DNA from: an uncultured Actinomycetes bacterium
Lineage (GTDB): Bacteria; Actinomycetota; Actinomycetes; Nanopelagicales; Nanopelagicaceae
Length of the DNA: 49,499 nt
Assembly: GCA_903954055.1 (NCBI GenBank)
Contig: CAJBMC010000029.1
Span: 1-49,499 of the forward strand
Direction: 5' to 3'
The notes below the pieces were generated by a model. The model was not told where the DNA came from. It did not search any database and worked only from the letters and a program-made list of their open reading frames with translations. The number at the start of each line of letters is the position of its first letter. Within the stretch, counting starts at the first letter, position 1. Below are positions 28,019 through 38,236 of this stretch, one piece after another. A program made the position numbers and the translations under genes.

Positions 28019-29185
28019 ATGTCTAACGCACTTGTTACTTCTCTCGTCCTTCTTATTGGCCTACTGATAGGTCTCGTTATTGGAGTTCGCTTTGGTCGCG
28101 ATCAAAGTTCTACAACAGCTGGCGATGTTGCGACGTTAAAAGCGCTTCTCGAAAAGAGTGAAGAGCGATTAAAAGATGCTGAGAGCAAGAATGAAAATCA
28201 GACCAAGATCGCAACTCAGATGGAAGAGATGAAGGTGACGGTCGAAAGAATGCGCGTACAGGCGCAGGAAGCTGCTGAAAAACGCGTGGCATCGGAGACC
28301 GAACTTAAATCAACAATTAATGAGATGCGCACTGCATCTACCAATCTCTTCGACGAAACCCGCAAGATTGCCGGAGCGCTCTCCAGCTCGCAGTCCCGTG
28401 GAAAGTTTGGTGAAGCTCAACTCGAGTTAATGCTCGAGCAAGCAGGACTTCATGAAGGTATTGAATTTGAGGCCCAGCGTTCTACGACAGATGCTGACTC
28501 ATCAGGTATTCCTGATATCACTGTAAAGATGCCAGGTGGCTCGATGCTCTTCATCGATTCAAAATTTCCCTTTGATCGTTTTCTCCAAGCATTCGATACT
28601 GAAGATCAAAGCGAACGTGATCAATATTTAGCTGCACATACAAAAGATTTACTGAAGCACGTTGATGCGCTGGCAAAACGTGGATATCACAAATCAGCTG
28701 GCAGTCCCGATGTCGTTGTCCTCTTCCTTCCCTTCGAGACGCTATTGGCAGAGGCGCTCCGCCTAGATCCGATGTTGCTCGAGAAGGCTTTTAAGGTTGG
28801 CGTCACCATCGCTACTCCGACTTCTATGATGGCTCTGCTTCGAACAGTCGGCCACATCTTTACACGTAATAAATTGGCGGTAAATGCAGATGACATCACC
28901 AAAGTTGCATCGACATTTTTAAAGAACATCACCCTGCTCCATAGCAAGATCGTTGCCGTAGGAAAGGCGATCAATAGCACCTCTAAGGCCTATGAAGATT
29001 TGATTCCTACTGCAGAGAAGACCGTTCTCTCCCCCGCAAAGAAAATTAGCGCACTCGGTGTTGCAGGAGATAAGGAAAAGCTGGCAATCCAATATCCTGA
29101 GGCACCGGCTGATGTTCGCGAGCTCAACAATCCAGAACTTGTTGAAGCTGAAGACTTTATCGATGTAGAGATTGTTGAGGGTTAA
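28019..29185 (+). CDS. rmuC: DNA recombination protein RmuC
   Basis: N-terminal TM plus coiled coil, RGKFGEAQLELMLEQAGL, IDSKFPFDRFLQA. Confidence 0.93.
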   Translation: MSNALVTSLVLLIGLLIGLVIGVRFGRDQSSTTAGDVATLKALLEKSEERLKDAESKNENQTKIATQMEEMKVTVERMRVQAQEAAEKRVASETELKSTINEMRTASTNLFDETRKIAGALSSSQSRGKFGEAQLELMLEQAGLHEGIEFEAQRSTTDADSSGIPDITVKMPGGSMLFIDSKFPFDRFLQAFDTEDQSERDQYLAAHTKDLLKHVDALAKRGYHKSAGSPDVVVLFLPFETLLAEALRLDPMLLEKAFKVGVTIATPTSMMALLRTVGHIFTRNKLAVNADDITKVASTFLKNITLLHSKIVAVGKAINSTSKAYEDLIPTAEKTVLSPAKKISALGVAGDKEKLAIQYPEAPADVRELNNPELVEAEDFIDVEIVEG

Positions 29186-29189
29186 GAAG

Positions 29190-29618
29190 ATGTCCGAGAA
29201 GAAGATTGCAATGAAGAAGCCACAGCTTCCAGGTCCTGGACTTAAGAAGGAGGGCATCGTCTTCCTTCAGAGCTTCTTAATCGCCTTCTTTACCTTGGCC
29301 GAACTTGTGATCCGCGGTGGCGCTGGCGTGCTTTCTGGTCTCGTTCTCTTCGTTGTTACCTATGGTGGCGTCGCTTACGGTCGCGCAGGTACTCGATATG
29401 TCACTGCAGTTACTCCGCCACTTGCTTATGCAGCGACAACTCTTATCTACACAGTTGCAACCGATGGAATCCGCATCTCACGAGTCGGTGTTGATTTCAT
29501 CGCCTCACTTGCAAGCGTTGCACCATTCCTCTTGGTTTCAGCAGGGTATGGCTGGTATCAATTTCTTAATGAGAAGGCGAAGAATCGTCCTTCAAAGCGC
29601 AAACTCGAAACTGCTTAA
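29190..29618 (+). CDS. DUF6542-like small membrane protein
   Basis: About 142 aa with four predicted TM segments following rmuC; family name tentative. Confidence 0.55.
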   Translation: MSEKKIAMKKPQLPGPGLKKEGIVFLQSFLIAFFTLAELVIRGGAGVLSGLVLFVVTYGGVAYGRAGTRYVTAVTPPLAYAATTLIYTVATDGIRISRVGVDFIASLASVAPFLLVSAGYGWYQFLNEKAKNRPSKRKLETA

Positions 29619-30572
29619 TTACTTTCCAGCTGCTTTAAGTTCACTTCTTAGATTTTGCGGAAGTGCAAAGGTGAGGGACTCTTCCTTCGCCTGAACTTCC
29701 TGCTGATCATGGAATCCATGCATCTCGAGCCACTTCAGTAAATCTTTCACTAAAATTTCTGGAACGGATGCGCCGCTAGTAACGCCCACAGTCTCAACGC
29801 CCGCTAACCATTCATCCTTCGCCTCATCGGCATAATCAACCAAATACGCAGCCTTTGCGCCGTATTCGAGAGCTACCTCGACGAGGCGTACCGAATTTGA
29901 AGAGTTGGTCGAACCAACTACAAGGACCAAATCAGATTGTGCAGCAATTCCACGGATCGCCTCTTGGCGGTTCTGTGTTGCATAACAGATATCGTCTGAT
30001 GGAGGTGATGCAATCTCTGGAAAACGCTCTTTGAGAATCGCTACAGATTCGAGGGTCTCATCAACGCTTAAAGTTGTCTGGCTCAGCCAAATTAGATTTT
30101 TTCCTGGTGTTGGCTGGACATTGCGCGCCCCATCAAGACCATCAACAACGCGAACTTGTCCTGGCGCTTCACCGGCAGTTCCCTCAACTTCTTCATGTCC
30201 TTCGTGACCGATCAATAAAATTTCGGTATCAGCATCGGCAAAGCGCTTTACTTCGTGGTGCACCTTAGTAACAAGAGGACAAGTTGCATCGATTGTCTTT
30301 AAGTTACGAGCAGCTGCCTCTGCATGGACCGCAGGCGAGACGCCATGTGCTGAGAAGACAACGGTCTTTCCTTCAGGAACTTCATCTGTCTCATCGACGA
30401 AGATGACACCACGTTGTTCGAGCGTTGCAACAACATGCTTGTTATGGACAATCTCTTTTCGAACATAGAGAGGAGCTCCGTAGAGTTCAAGCGACTTTTC
30501 AACGGTGACAATTGCGCGGTCAACGCCGGCACAATATCCACGCGGCGCAGCGATCAAAACTCTCTTGGTCAT
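29619..30572 (-). CDS. ispH: 4-hydroxy-3-methylbut-2-enyl diphosphate reductase
   Basis: [45 protein letters not shown]. Confidence 0.97.
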   Translation of the reverse strand: MTKRVLIAAPRGYCAGVDRAIVTVEKSLELYGAPLYVRKEIVHNKHVVATLEQRGVIFVDETDEVPEGKTVVFSAHGVSPAVHAEAAARNLKTIDATCPLVTKVHHEVKRFADADTEILLIGHEGHEEVEGTAGEAPGQVRVVDGLDGARNVQPTPGKNLIWLSQTTLSVDETLESVAILKERFPEIASPPSDDICYATQNRQEAIRGIAAQSDLVLVVGSTNSSNSVRLVEVALEYGAKAAYLVDYADEAKDEWLAGVETVGVTSGASVPEILVKDLLKWLEMHGFHDQQEVQAKEESLTFALPQNLRSELKAAGK

Positions 30573-30578
30573 GGCTGC

Positions 30579-30591
30579 AGTCTATTAGCCT
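30579..30591. promoter_or_regulatory. Face-to-face -10 boxes of ispH (-) and xseA (+)
   Basis: AGTCTA-t-TAGCCT: minus TAGACT and plus TAGCCT, each 6 nt from its ATG. Confidence 0.7.
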
Positions 30592-30597
30592 TGCCCC

Positions 30598-31794
30598 ATG
30601 TTCGAAACTTCAAGTGAATCCCCGGCGCCAGTGCGCGTGGTCACGGAAGCGATAAAAGAGTATGTAGACCGCCTCGGACCAATTTGGATTGAGGGCGAGA
30701 TTGCAGAGCTCAATGAACGTAGCGGCATGATGGCCTTTATGCGCCTTCGCGATACCAGCGCAGATATGAGCCTCTCAGTCATGTGCCATAAATCTGTAAT
30801 AGCCGCGGTGAAGCCTCTGCCTGCAAATGCTCGCGTCGTAATTTATGCCAAGCCATCTTGGTATACAAAATCAGGAACGCTCTCCATGGCGGCGAAAGAG
30901 ATTCGCCAAGTTGGTGTAGGTGAATTACTTGCTCGTTTAGAAGCCCTTAAATCTTTACTCGCTGAAGAAGGACTCTTCTCGATTGAGCGGAAGGTTCCAC
31001 TTCCACTCCTGCCACGCAAAGTTGGTTTGATCTGTGGCCGAAATACCGATGCCGAGAAAGATGTTGTTGAAAATGCACGACGTCGTTGGCCAGCAGTTGA
31101 ATTTGAAATTCGTGAGGTCACCGTCCAAGGAGCAGCTGCCGTTGTAGAAGTTTCTGCCGCTTTGCGTGAACTCGAAGCAGATAGTGAAGTCGATGTCATC
31201 ATCATTACTCGCGGCGGTGGATCATTTGAAGATCTACTTCCCTTTAGCGATGAATCACTGGTGAGATTAGCTGCGGAGTGCGAGACTCCGATTGTCAGCG
31301 CGATCGGCCATGAGAAGGATTCTCCTTTGTTGGATCTAGTTGCCGATTACCGAGCATCGACTCCGACCGATGCAGCAAAGCGCGTAGTTCCCGATATCGC
31401 AGAAGAGATTGCCAATATCAATCAATTACGTGATCGCGCGTTTCGCGCTCTCTCCGCTCGCCTCGAATACGAAGGTAACTTCATCGCGCAATTGCGGTCT
31501 CGTCCAGTGATGAAAGATCCTGGAGCTTTCTTAACCATTTTGAGTGAAGAGCTCAGCGATCTTCGTCAACGCGCACTGCGCAGTTTCGCCGCAACGATTG
31601 ATGCCGAGCGCAAAGAACTCAAAGCCATCACCGCCCACCTGCGTTCGCTTTCCCCACAATCGACTCTTGACCGTGGCTACTCGGTAATCCGCAACGCCAA
31701 GGGAGATGTCATCCGCGACCCGAAGCAGTTGAAGTCGGGAGATCAGCTCGCGATTAAGGTTGCAAAGGGCGAGACCAGCGCCACAGCTAACTAG
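30598..31794 (+). CDS. xseA: Exodeoxyribonuclease VII large subunit
   Basis: IWIEGEIAELN, GLICGRNTDAEKDV, IIITRGGGSFEDLLPFSDE, DRGYSVI. Confidence 0.95.
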   Translation: MFETSSESPAPVRVVTEAIKEYVDRLGPIWIEGEIAELNERSGMMAFMRLRDTSADMSLSVMCHKSVIAAVKPLPANARVVIYAKPSWYTKSGTLSMAAKEIRQVGVGELLARLEALKSLLAEEGLFSIERKVPLPLLPRKVGLICGRNTDAEKDVVENARRRWPAVEFEIREVTVQGAAAVVEVSAALRELEADSEVDVIIITRGGGSFEDLLPFSDESLVRLAAECETPIVSAIGHEKDSPLLDLVADYRASTPTDAAKRVVPDIAEEIANINQLRDRAFRALSARLEYEGNFIAQLRSRPVMKDPGAFLTILSEELSDLRQRALRSFAATIDAERKELKAITAHLRSLSPQSTLDRGYSVIRNAKGDVIRDPKQLKSGDQLAIKVAKGETSATAN

Positions 31795-31829
31795 GTATCC
31801 ACCTCACAACCCAGGAGTAGATTTATCTC

Positions 31830-32042
31830 ATGGACGATAAGAAGCCTTCCGAGCCTAAATTGAGTTATGAAGCAGCCCGTGATGAATTAGCAGAGATCGT
31901 TGAATCCCTAGAAGACGGAAGTGCATCGCTCGAAGAGTCACTCAAGCTCTGGGAGCGCGGCGAAGAGTTAGCGAAGATCTGCCAAGAGTGGCTAGATGGA
32001 GCAAAGGCGAAGCTTGCCTCAGTGAAGAAGGAGTCGAAGTAA
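31830..32042 (+). CDS. xseB: Exodeoxyribonuclease VII small subunit
   Basis: YEAARDELAEIVESLEDGSASLEESLKLWERGEEL. Confidence 0.94.
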   Translation: MDDKKPSEPKLSYEAARDELAEIVESLEDGSASLEESLKLWERGEELAKICQEWLDGAKAKLASVKKESK

Positions 32043-33695
32043 ATGTCTCCTACCTTCTCCTATTCAGATTTACTGCCACTAGGTGAAGATACAACTCAAT
32101 ATCGCTTCATCGGTAAAGAGGGCGTCTCGGTAGTCAAACTCGGTGATAAAGAATTCTTACAGGTTGCACCAGAGGCAATTGCGAAACTTACTGAAACAGC
32201 TATTCACGATATCAATCACTACCTGCGACCAGAACACTTACAACAACTCGCCAATATTTTAAAAGATCCAGAAGCTTCTGCTAATGATCGATTTGTGGCA
32301 CTCGATTTATTGAAGAATGCAAATATTGCAGCTGGCGGAGTTCTGCCGATGTGCCAGGACACTGGAACTGCACTCATCATGGGTAAGAAGGGTCAATATG
32401 TTTTGACTACTTCGAAAGATGAAGTTGCGGTTGCGCAAGGTGTCTATGATGCATATACAAAGCTCAATCTTCGTTATTCGCAGATGGCACCTATTACAAC
32501 CTGGGAAGAGAAGAACACAGGTAATAACCTCCCGGCGCAGATTGAAATCTACGCCGATTCTGAACACCAAGATGAATACAACTTTTTATTTATTGCAAAA
32601 GGCGGCGGAAGCGCAAATAAGTCTTATCTCTATCAGGAGACGAAGGCAGTATTAAATCCTGCATCATTTATCAATTGGTTGGATGAGAAGTTACGTTCGC
32701 TCGGCACCGCTGCATGTCCGCCCTATCACCTTGCAATTGTTATCGGTGGAACGAGTGCAGAGCACACGGTAAAGACTTCAAAGCTTGCCTCAACGCACTA
32801 TCTCGATGGCTTGCCAACATCTGGAGATGCAGCGACCGGACATGGATTCCGCGACCTCGAACTCGAGCAGCAGGTACTTGAGCTCACTCGCACGCTCGGA
32901 ATTGGCGCGCAATTCGGTGGAAAGTACTTCTGCCACGATGTTCGCGTAGTTCGCCTACCTCGCCATGGCGCTTCACTTCCCATTGCAATCGCAGTCTCTT
33001 GCTCTGCCGATCGCCAGGCAAAGGCAAAGATTACAAAGGATGGAATATTCCTAGAGCAGTTAGAGACTGATCCCGTTCACTTTATGCCCGAGACCACTGA
33101 TTCACACCTCGACGATAACGTTGTGAAGATTGATCTCAATCAGCCAATGGATGCGATCCGCGCTGAGCTTTCACGATATCCAGTAAAGACCCGTGTCTCA
33201 TTGACTGGCACCATTGTTGTTGCGCGCGATATTGCTCACGCCCGAATCAAGGCGATGCTTGATGACGGTAAACCGATGCCTGAATATCTCAAGAACCATG
33301 CTGTCTATTACGCAGGTCCAGCAAAGACTCCAGCTGGATATGCATCCGGATCTTTCGGGCCGACAACTGCAGGTCGTATGGATTCTTATGTTGATTACTT
33401 CCAATCACATGGTGGTTCACATGTGATGCTCGCAAAGGGAAATCGATCTAAAGCTGTCACCGATGCTTGTGCAAAGCACGGTGGTTTCTATCTTGGTTCA
33501 ATCGGTGGGCCAGCTGCGCGCCTAGCTCAAGATTGCATCAAGAAGGTTGAGGTGCTCGACTTTGAAGATTTAGGTATGGAAGCAGTGTGGAAGATCGACG
33601 TGGTCGACTTTCCAGCATTTATCGTTGTCGATGATAAGGGAAATGATTTCTTTGCCGAGACGATGCGTCCACTGACGATTGGCAAGAAGCCTTAA
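32043..33695 (+). CDS. Class I (iron-sulfur) fumarate hydratase
   Basis: [48 protein letters not shown]. Confidence 0.94.
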   Translation: MSPTFSYSDLLPLGEDTTQYRFIGKEGVSVVKLGDKEFLQVAPEAIAKLTETAIHDINHYLRPEHLQQLANILKDPEASANDRFVALDLLKNANIAAGGVLPMCQDTGTALIMGKKGQYVLTTSKDEVAVAQGVYDAYTKLNLRYSQMAPITTWEEKNTGNNLPAQIEIYADSEHQDEYNFLFIAKGGGSANKSYLYQETKAVLNPASFINWLDEKLRSLGTAACPPYHLAIVIGGTSAEHTVKTSKLASTHYLDGLPTSGDAATGHGFRDLELEQQVLELTRTLGIGAQFGGKYFCHDVRVVRLPRHGASLPIAIAVSCSADRQAKAKITKDGIFLEQLETDPVHFMPETTDSHLDDNVVKIDLNQPMDAIRAELSRYPVKTRVSLTGTIVVARDIAHARIKAMLDDGKPMPEYLKNHAVYYAGPAKTPAGYASGSFGPTTAGRMDSYVDYFQSHGGSHVMLAKGNRSKAVTDACAKHGGFYLGSIGGPAARLAQDCIKKVEVLDFEDLGMEAVWKIDVVDFPAFIVVDDKGNDFFAETMRPLTIGKKP

Positions 33696-33715
33696 GGGTT
33701 GGTCAGCTCAGTAGT

Positions 33716-34276
33716 TTAGTAATAGTGCGAGCGCTTGAATTTTGCGAGCGCAAGACATGGTGTGCTGTAGCGAAGGTTGATGTAATGAAGTCCCCAACGA
33801 ATCTGGGTGACTGGATTTGTGCGCCAATCAGAGGAGATGATCTCCATCTTTGTTGCCGGTAGCGCCTGGGCGATGCCGTGTGCACCTGATCGGTAGTTAT
33901 GAGCCTTGTAGTTCCAATGGCTCTCTTTGGTCCAGAGGCGATTGAGACAGGTGTACTGGTCATCTCCCCATGAATATTCGTTAGTCATGATGGTGCGGGC
34001 GACGAACTTAGCGCCGACCATATTTCGAGCTAGCTCGACCTGGTGGGCCATCGCGGCGACCTTAGCCATCTCCGAAAGTGGAGCGGCAACGCTCTGGCTA
34101 AGGGAGATATCCTGAGAGATCGTCAGGCTAGCTGCCGGTCCATCTGGAAGATTGAGGCGGGTCGTCGTTGGGAAGTCGAGACCGTTGGCAGTTGGCTGCG
34201 CGACGGTAAGAATGAGGGTGGCGGCGACGAGGGTCCAGATACCGCGCTTGCTTGAAGCTAGCTTCTTAACTGACAT
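33716..34276 (-). CDS. Secreted lytic-transglycosylase-like (SLT) protein
   Basis: Signal peptide-like N-terminus; WTKESHWNYKAHNYRSGAHGIAQALPATKM ... NPVTQIRWGLHYINLRY. Confidence 0.82.
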   Translation of the reverse strand: MSVKKLASSKRGIWTLVAATLILTVAQPTANGLDFPTTTRLNLPDGPAASLTISQDISLSQSVAAPLSEMAKVAAMAHQVELARNMVGAKFVARTIMTNEYSWGDDQYTCLNRLWTKESHWNYKAHNYRSGAHGIAQALPATKMEIISSDWRTNPVTQIRWGLHYINLRYSTPCLALAKFKRSHYY

Positions 34277-34303
34277 CTCTGTAACTCACCCCTTTCCGAC
34301 CAT

Positions 34304-34335
34304 CCGTGGATCAGCCTCTTTTGCTGATCTAACGG
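34304..34335 (-). promoter_or_regulatory. Structured 5' leader hairpin upstream of SLT-like gene
   Basis: ccgt-g-gatcagc-ctctttt-gctgatc-ta-acgg on the + strand; 4+7 bp two-part stem within a roughly 200-nt noncoding leader. Confidence 0.5.
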
Positions 34336-34504
34336 CCCTTAGAGTTGCAACCTGAGGTCTATCTCGCAAATTTTCCTGCGCGTGAGTCGCAAATTCTCAG
34401 GAAATGTGAGTATTGGGGATAAGTAAAAGTGCTGGTCAGATAGGGCAAAGTCCCAAATGTCCGATATGTGACTGTGAGATTTAAAAGAGGTCGTTTACCG
34501 AGAT

Positions 34505-35797
34505 TTAAGAAGGATTTCCTTCGAGGAGTTCGGTGACGAGGGCGGCAATCGGCGAGCGCTCTGAACGAGTCAGCGTCACATGAGCGAAGAGTGGATGGCC
34601 CTTCAAGGTTTCAACTACCGCGACCACGCCGTCATGGCGGCCGACGCGCAAGTTATCGCGCTGAGCCACATCGTGGGTCATGATCACGCGCGAGTTTTGG
34701 CCGATTCGAGAGAGAACGGTCAGAAGGACTCCTCGTTCGAGCGATTGAGCTTCATCAACAATGACGTAAGAGTCGTGGAGCGAGCGACCACGGATATGGG
34801 TCAGCGGCAGAACTTCGACCAAGCCGCGGGCCAAAATTTCATCGATGACATCTTGGCTCACGAGTGCGCCCAAGGTATCGAAGACTGCCTGCGCCCAGGG
34901 AGACATCTTCTCGCCCTCGCTGCCCGGAAGGTATCCAAGCTCTTGTCCGCCTACTGGGTAGAGCGGTCTAAAGATGACGACCTTCTTATGGAGGCGCTTC
35001 TCCATCACCGCTTCTAGTCCTGCACATAGAGCGAGCGCTGACTTTCCGGTTCCTGCCCGGCCACCGAGGGAGACGATTCCGATCGTTTCATCGAGTAGCA
35101 AGTCGAGAGCGATTCGTTGTTCGGCCGAGCGACCATGGAGGCCGAAGGCAGAGCGATCGCCGCGGACTAATTGGAGTCGTTTATCTGCCGTGACTCGAGC
35201 GAGGGCGCTTCCTTTTTCGGAGTGGAGCACGATTCCGGTATGGACTGGAGCAGAGTGCGCAACTTCGTGCTCGGCAAAATCTGAGGAGTAGAGCTCATCG
35301 ATAATGGAGTGGCCGACAGAGACCTCTTCGATTCCGGTCCAACCGCTATTGGAGACGAGTTCAGCTAAATATTCTTGCGCCTCAACGCCGACCGATGATG
35401 CCTTGACGCGAAGTGGAAGATCTTTAGTAACGAGGACAACGCGCTTTCCCTCTGACATGAGGTTCTTGGCGACGGTGAGGATGCGGATATCGTTATTGGC
35501 ATCACGGAGGAAACTTGATGGAAGTGAGCTGGTATCTGAGTGATTGAGCTCGACGGTAAGGATTCCGCCCTCGGGGGTAATTTTCAAAGGCTTATCAAGG
35601 CGGCCATGTTCAATACGGAGATCATCGAGGGCGCGAAGAGCCGCGCGGGCAAAGTATCCAAGCTCTGGGTGATCGCGCTTCGTCTCTAATTCGCCAATAA
35701 CAACAATAGGTACAACAACTTCATGTTCCTCAAATCTCGTAAGTGCTCCGGGATCTGCGAGAAGTACTGAGGTATCGAGGACGTAGGTTGTCAGCAT
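34505..35797 (-). CDS. PIN-domain plus PhoH-like ATPase
   Basis: [18 protein letters not shown] start; [23 protein letters not shown] PhoH motifs. Confidence 0.93.
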   Translation of the reverse strand: MLTTYVLDTSVLLADPGALTRFEEHEVVVPIVVIGELETKRDHPELGYFARAALRALDDLRIEHGRLDKPLKITPEGGILTVELNHSDTSSLPSSFLRDANNDIRILTVAKNLMSEGKRVVLVTKDLPLRVKASSVGVEAQEYLAELVSNSGWTGIEEVSVGHSIIDELYSSDFAEHEVAHSAPVHTGIVLHSEKGSALARVTADKRLQLVRGDRSAFGLHGRSAEQRIALDLLLDETIGIVSLGGRAGTGKSALALCAGLEAVMEKRLHKKVVIFRPLYPVGGQELGYLPGSEGEKMSPWAQAVFDTLGALVSQDVIDEILARGLVEVLPLTHIRGRSLHDSYVIVDEAQSLERGVLLTVLSRIGQNSRVIMTHDVAQRDNLRVGRHDGVVAVVETLKGHPLFAHVTLTRSERSPIAALVTELLEGNPS

Positions 35798-35875
35798 TCG
35801 ACAGAAGATACGCGCCCGTCAATTACCCGGAAGTTCGACACACCTTCAAATTCTTACTTGTAATCAAATGTTTAC

Positions 35876-36709
35876 TTAGGCGCCTAAGCGGCGGCGGCGG
35901 CGCGAATAATCGCGAAGCGCGCGAAGGAAGTCGACTCGGCGAAAATCTGGCCAATAAGCCTCGCAGAAGTAGTACTCAGAGAGGGCTGATTGCCAGAGGA
36001 GAAATCCACCGAGGCGTTGCTCGCCAGATGTACGGATGAGGAGCTCCGGATCGGGCTGTCCAGCTGTGTAAAGGTTGCGAGCAATTGCATCGGCATCGAT
36101 CGTCGCTGCCGCCTCTGCCAAAGTGTGGCCAGCCTCTGCCTCTTGAACGAGAAATCCTCTAACGGCATCAACGATTTCACGGCGGCCGCCGTAACCAATT
36201 GCGACATTGACCTGCAATTTAGAATCAGCGCATCCGGGTAGCGAGGCTAACTTTTCCGCAAGCGGTTGCGGCAAGATATCGAGGGCACCTACCGCCTTGA
36301 TACTCCAACGTTTTCTCGCCGCAAGGTCATCGACGATTTCGCTGATGACTCCAATCAAGGTCGCGACTTCTTCGGGGCTGCGCTTGAAATTATCAGTGGA
36401 GAGCATCCAAAGCGTGACAACCTCTACCTGCGTCTCTTCGCACCAACCTAAGAGATCGGCAATCTTCGCTGCGCCACGTTTATGTCCGTAAGGGTCGGTG
36501 GAATCAGGATTTTGTTTAGCCCAGCGACGGTTGCCATCGAGGGTAACACCGATATGGCGAGGGGTTTTGGAGAAGTCGAGATCTTTGATGATTCGCCACT
36601 CATAGAAGGGATAGAGCAGCGATTTAATCTGACTACGAATACTTCTTAACAATTTTCCGCTCTGCGATAAATGAGGCAAATGGAATCGTGCCGGCCGCAA
36701 CCAATGCAA
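35876..36709 (-). CDS. uppS: Isoprenyl transferase (undecaprenyl/decaprenyl diphosphate synthase)
   Basis: HIGVTLDGNRRWAKQ, GHKRGAAKI, LWMLSTDNFKRS, RTSGEQRLGGFLLWQSALSEYYF; start uncertain, probably inside this ORF. Confidence 0.92.
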   Translation of the reverse strand: MHWLRPARFHLPHLSQSGKLLRSIRSQIKSLLYPFYEWRIIKDLDFSKTPRHIGVTLDGNRRWAKQNPDSTDPYGHKRGAAKIADLLGWCEETQVEVVTLWMLSTDNFKRSPEEVATLIGVISEIVDDLAARKRWSIKAVGALDILPQPLAEKLASLPGCADSKLQVNVAIGYGGRREIVDAVRGFLVQEAEAGHTLAEAAATIDADAIARNLYTAGQPDPELLIRTSGEQRLGGFLLWQSALSEYYFCEAYWPDFRRVDFLRALRDYSRRRRRLGA

Positions 36710-36929
36710 TCATCGTCTTCAGTGACATTCGCTTCTGCACACCAAGTTGAAGTACGGTCAAGATATAGACGATATAGAAGTAGCCATGTGCAATCGGAAT
36801 AACGACAAATCCCGTGTGGCCATCAAGGAGCTTAAAAACATGCTTTGCCAGCATATAGACCACAAGTAAGAGGAGGTTAACGCCACAGATAATGGCCATT
36901 GCACGGAAGCGTTGCAGCGGAGTCTTCAT
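36633..36929 (-). CDS. DUF3817 membrane protein
   Basis: FVVIPIAHGYFYIVYILTVLQLGVQKRMSLKTMIALVAAGTIPFASFIAERKI pattern; start set at ATG 36929. Confidence 0.8.
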   Translation of the reverse strand: MKTPLQRFRAMAIICGVNLLLLVVYMLAKHVFKLLDGHTGFVVIPIAHGYFYIVYILTVLQLGVQKRMSLKTMIALVAAGTIPFASFIAERKIVKKYS

Positions 36930-36948
36930 AGGCGTAACTCTAACTCGC

Positions 36949-37668
36949 TTAAAGGTTATCGTCACCGTCTTCGCGACGCTTATAGAAAGGCGCCCAGATA
37001 ACGAGGGCGGCCATCAACCACCAGATCACAACATATGAAATATGTTGCCAGTAATAGCCTGGGATTCCATTTTTCGGCATCGCTAGCGAGATGCGGTTAC
37101 GGGTGACTTCACCGCTGCGAGTTCGCTCCGAACTCTCTGAGATAAATCCCTCATAGAGTTGAAAATCTGTAACCGAAGTTAAGAGGCTGCTATCGAGTCG
37201 AGATAGTTGTGAAGGGGTATTCGCGGCTCGATCTTCATATTGACCGGGATAAATATTGCCGGTGATATTTACATTTGTTGACATCACAATGTCGGGAGAT
37301 GCGAAACGATCTTTCCATAATCCACGGACTACCAAAATTGCCGAGGCGGTATCGACTTGCAATAGCGCTACTTCCCAATCGGCAACACTGCCATCGGCTG
37401 CAACTTGGTTCGGAGCCTTGTAATTTGCAATGTAATGACCGCTAGCTTGGACTTTCTTTCCATACGACTTTACCGGAAGCGAACCTTGTGGAGATGTGAG
37501 TTGATTAAGTGAGTAAGTTTTTGAATCATGGAGAACCGGTGCATTCTTGAGTGACGTTAATTCTCGAGCTCGGTCGAGTTGCCAGAAACCAAGGCTGACA
37601 AATATTGCGGCTAGTCCTAGAACAGCAACCGCTTGAAGTAATCTCTTAATTTTGCCCATCGTCTTCAC
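36949..37668 (-). CDS. SURF1 family protein
   Basis: GFWQLDRARELT, two terminal TM segments, GYYWQHISYVVIWWLMAALVIW. Confidence 0.85.
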   Translation of the reverse strand: MKTMGKIKRLLQAVAVLGLAAIFVSLGFWQLDRARELTSLKNAPVLHDSKTYSLNQLTSPQGSLPVKSYGKKVQASGHYIANYKAPNQVAADGSVADWEVALLQVDTASAILVVRGLWKDRFASPDIVMSTNVNITGNIYPGQYEDRAANTPSQLSRLDSSLLTSVTDFQLYEGFISESSERTRSGEVTRNRISLAMPKNGIPGYYWQHISYVVIWWLMAALVIWAPFYKRREDGDDNL

Positions 37669-37783
37669 GATTGCTAAGTCGTGTATATCGCTTGTAGAAA
37701 CTGCGGAGAAGAATCGCAGTCGCTAGCACTAGAACAATCATCGTCAGTGAACCAGCGATACCCATATCGACATCTTTATTCAT
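37646..37783 (-). CDS. Small single-TM membrane protein (45 aa)
   Basis: MNKDVDMGIAGSLTMIVLVLATAILLRSFYKRYTRLSNREDDGQN; GGGAGA upstream; overlaps the SURF1 start. Confidence 0.55.
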   Translation of the reverse strand: MNKDVDMGIAGSLTMIVLVLATAILLRSFYKRYTRLSNREDDGQN

Positions 37784-37797
37784 GAGAAGATTCTCCC

Positions 37798-38211
37798 ATG
37801 ACTTTAGATGGCTCTCAATACCAATCCGATGGCAAGGATTTCGATTACAACGATCGGTATGGGATTCGTCCGCAAAAAGCATGGGTCCCATATGCGCTTT
37901 CATTTCTCTTAATCGGTGGGGCGTGGATTGTTTGGGCTGGAATGCATCATGCTGAACCTGCTATCAGCGCAAACCTCGTTGCATTTAATAATAAAGATCC
38001 GCGTAAGATTGAAATTCAATATTCAATCACTCGTCGAGATTCATCAAAAGTTGGTACGTGTGTTATTACTGCTCGAGATATCAATAAGGTGATTGTTGGC
38101 CAGGTTTCTGATGAGATACCTGCAAGCAAAGGGCCAATCCAGCGAACGGTAACGATCCCTTCACGCGCAGATGCCGTTAATGCAGGCGTAGATAGCTGTT
38201 TTCTCAAATAG
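37798..38211 (+). CDS. DUF4307 domain membrane protein
   Basis: Single TM plus YSITRRDSSKVGTCVITARDINKVIVGQ pattern. Confidence 0.8.
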   Translation: MTLDGSQYQSDGKDFDYNDRYGIRPQKAWVPYALSFLLIGGAWIVWAGMHHAEPAISANLVAFNNKDPRKIEIQYSITRRDSSKVGTCVITARDINKVIVGQVSDEIPASKGPIQRTVTIPSRADAVNAGVDSCFLK

Positions 38212-38236
38212 CTTTAGTCGACTATTCTTCTCCGTT

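Noticed and set aside
34277-34500. c-di-AMP (ydaO) riboswitch upstream of the SLT-like gene
   Set aside because: GGGGTGAGT occurs next to the ATG, but the remaining conserved core elements are not recognisable; kept only as an unspecified structured leader.
37784-37903. N-terminal extension of the small membrane ORF to 37903 (85 aa)
   Set aside because: The extension is antisense to DUF4307 and non-hydrophobic; an ATG at 37783 with an SD-like sequence is a better start.
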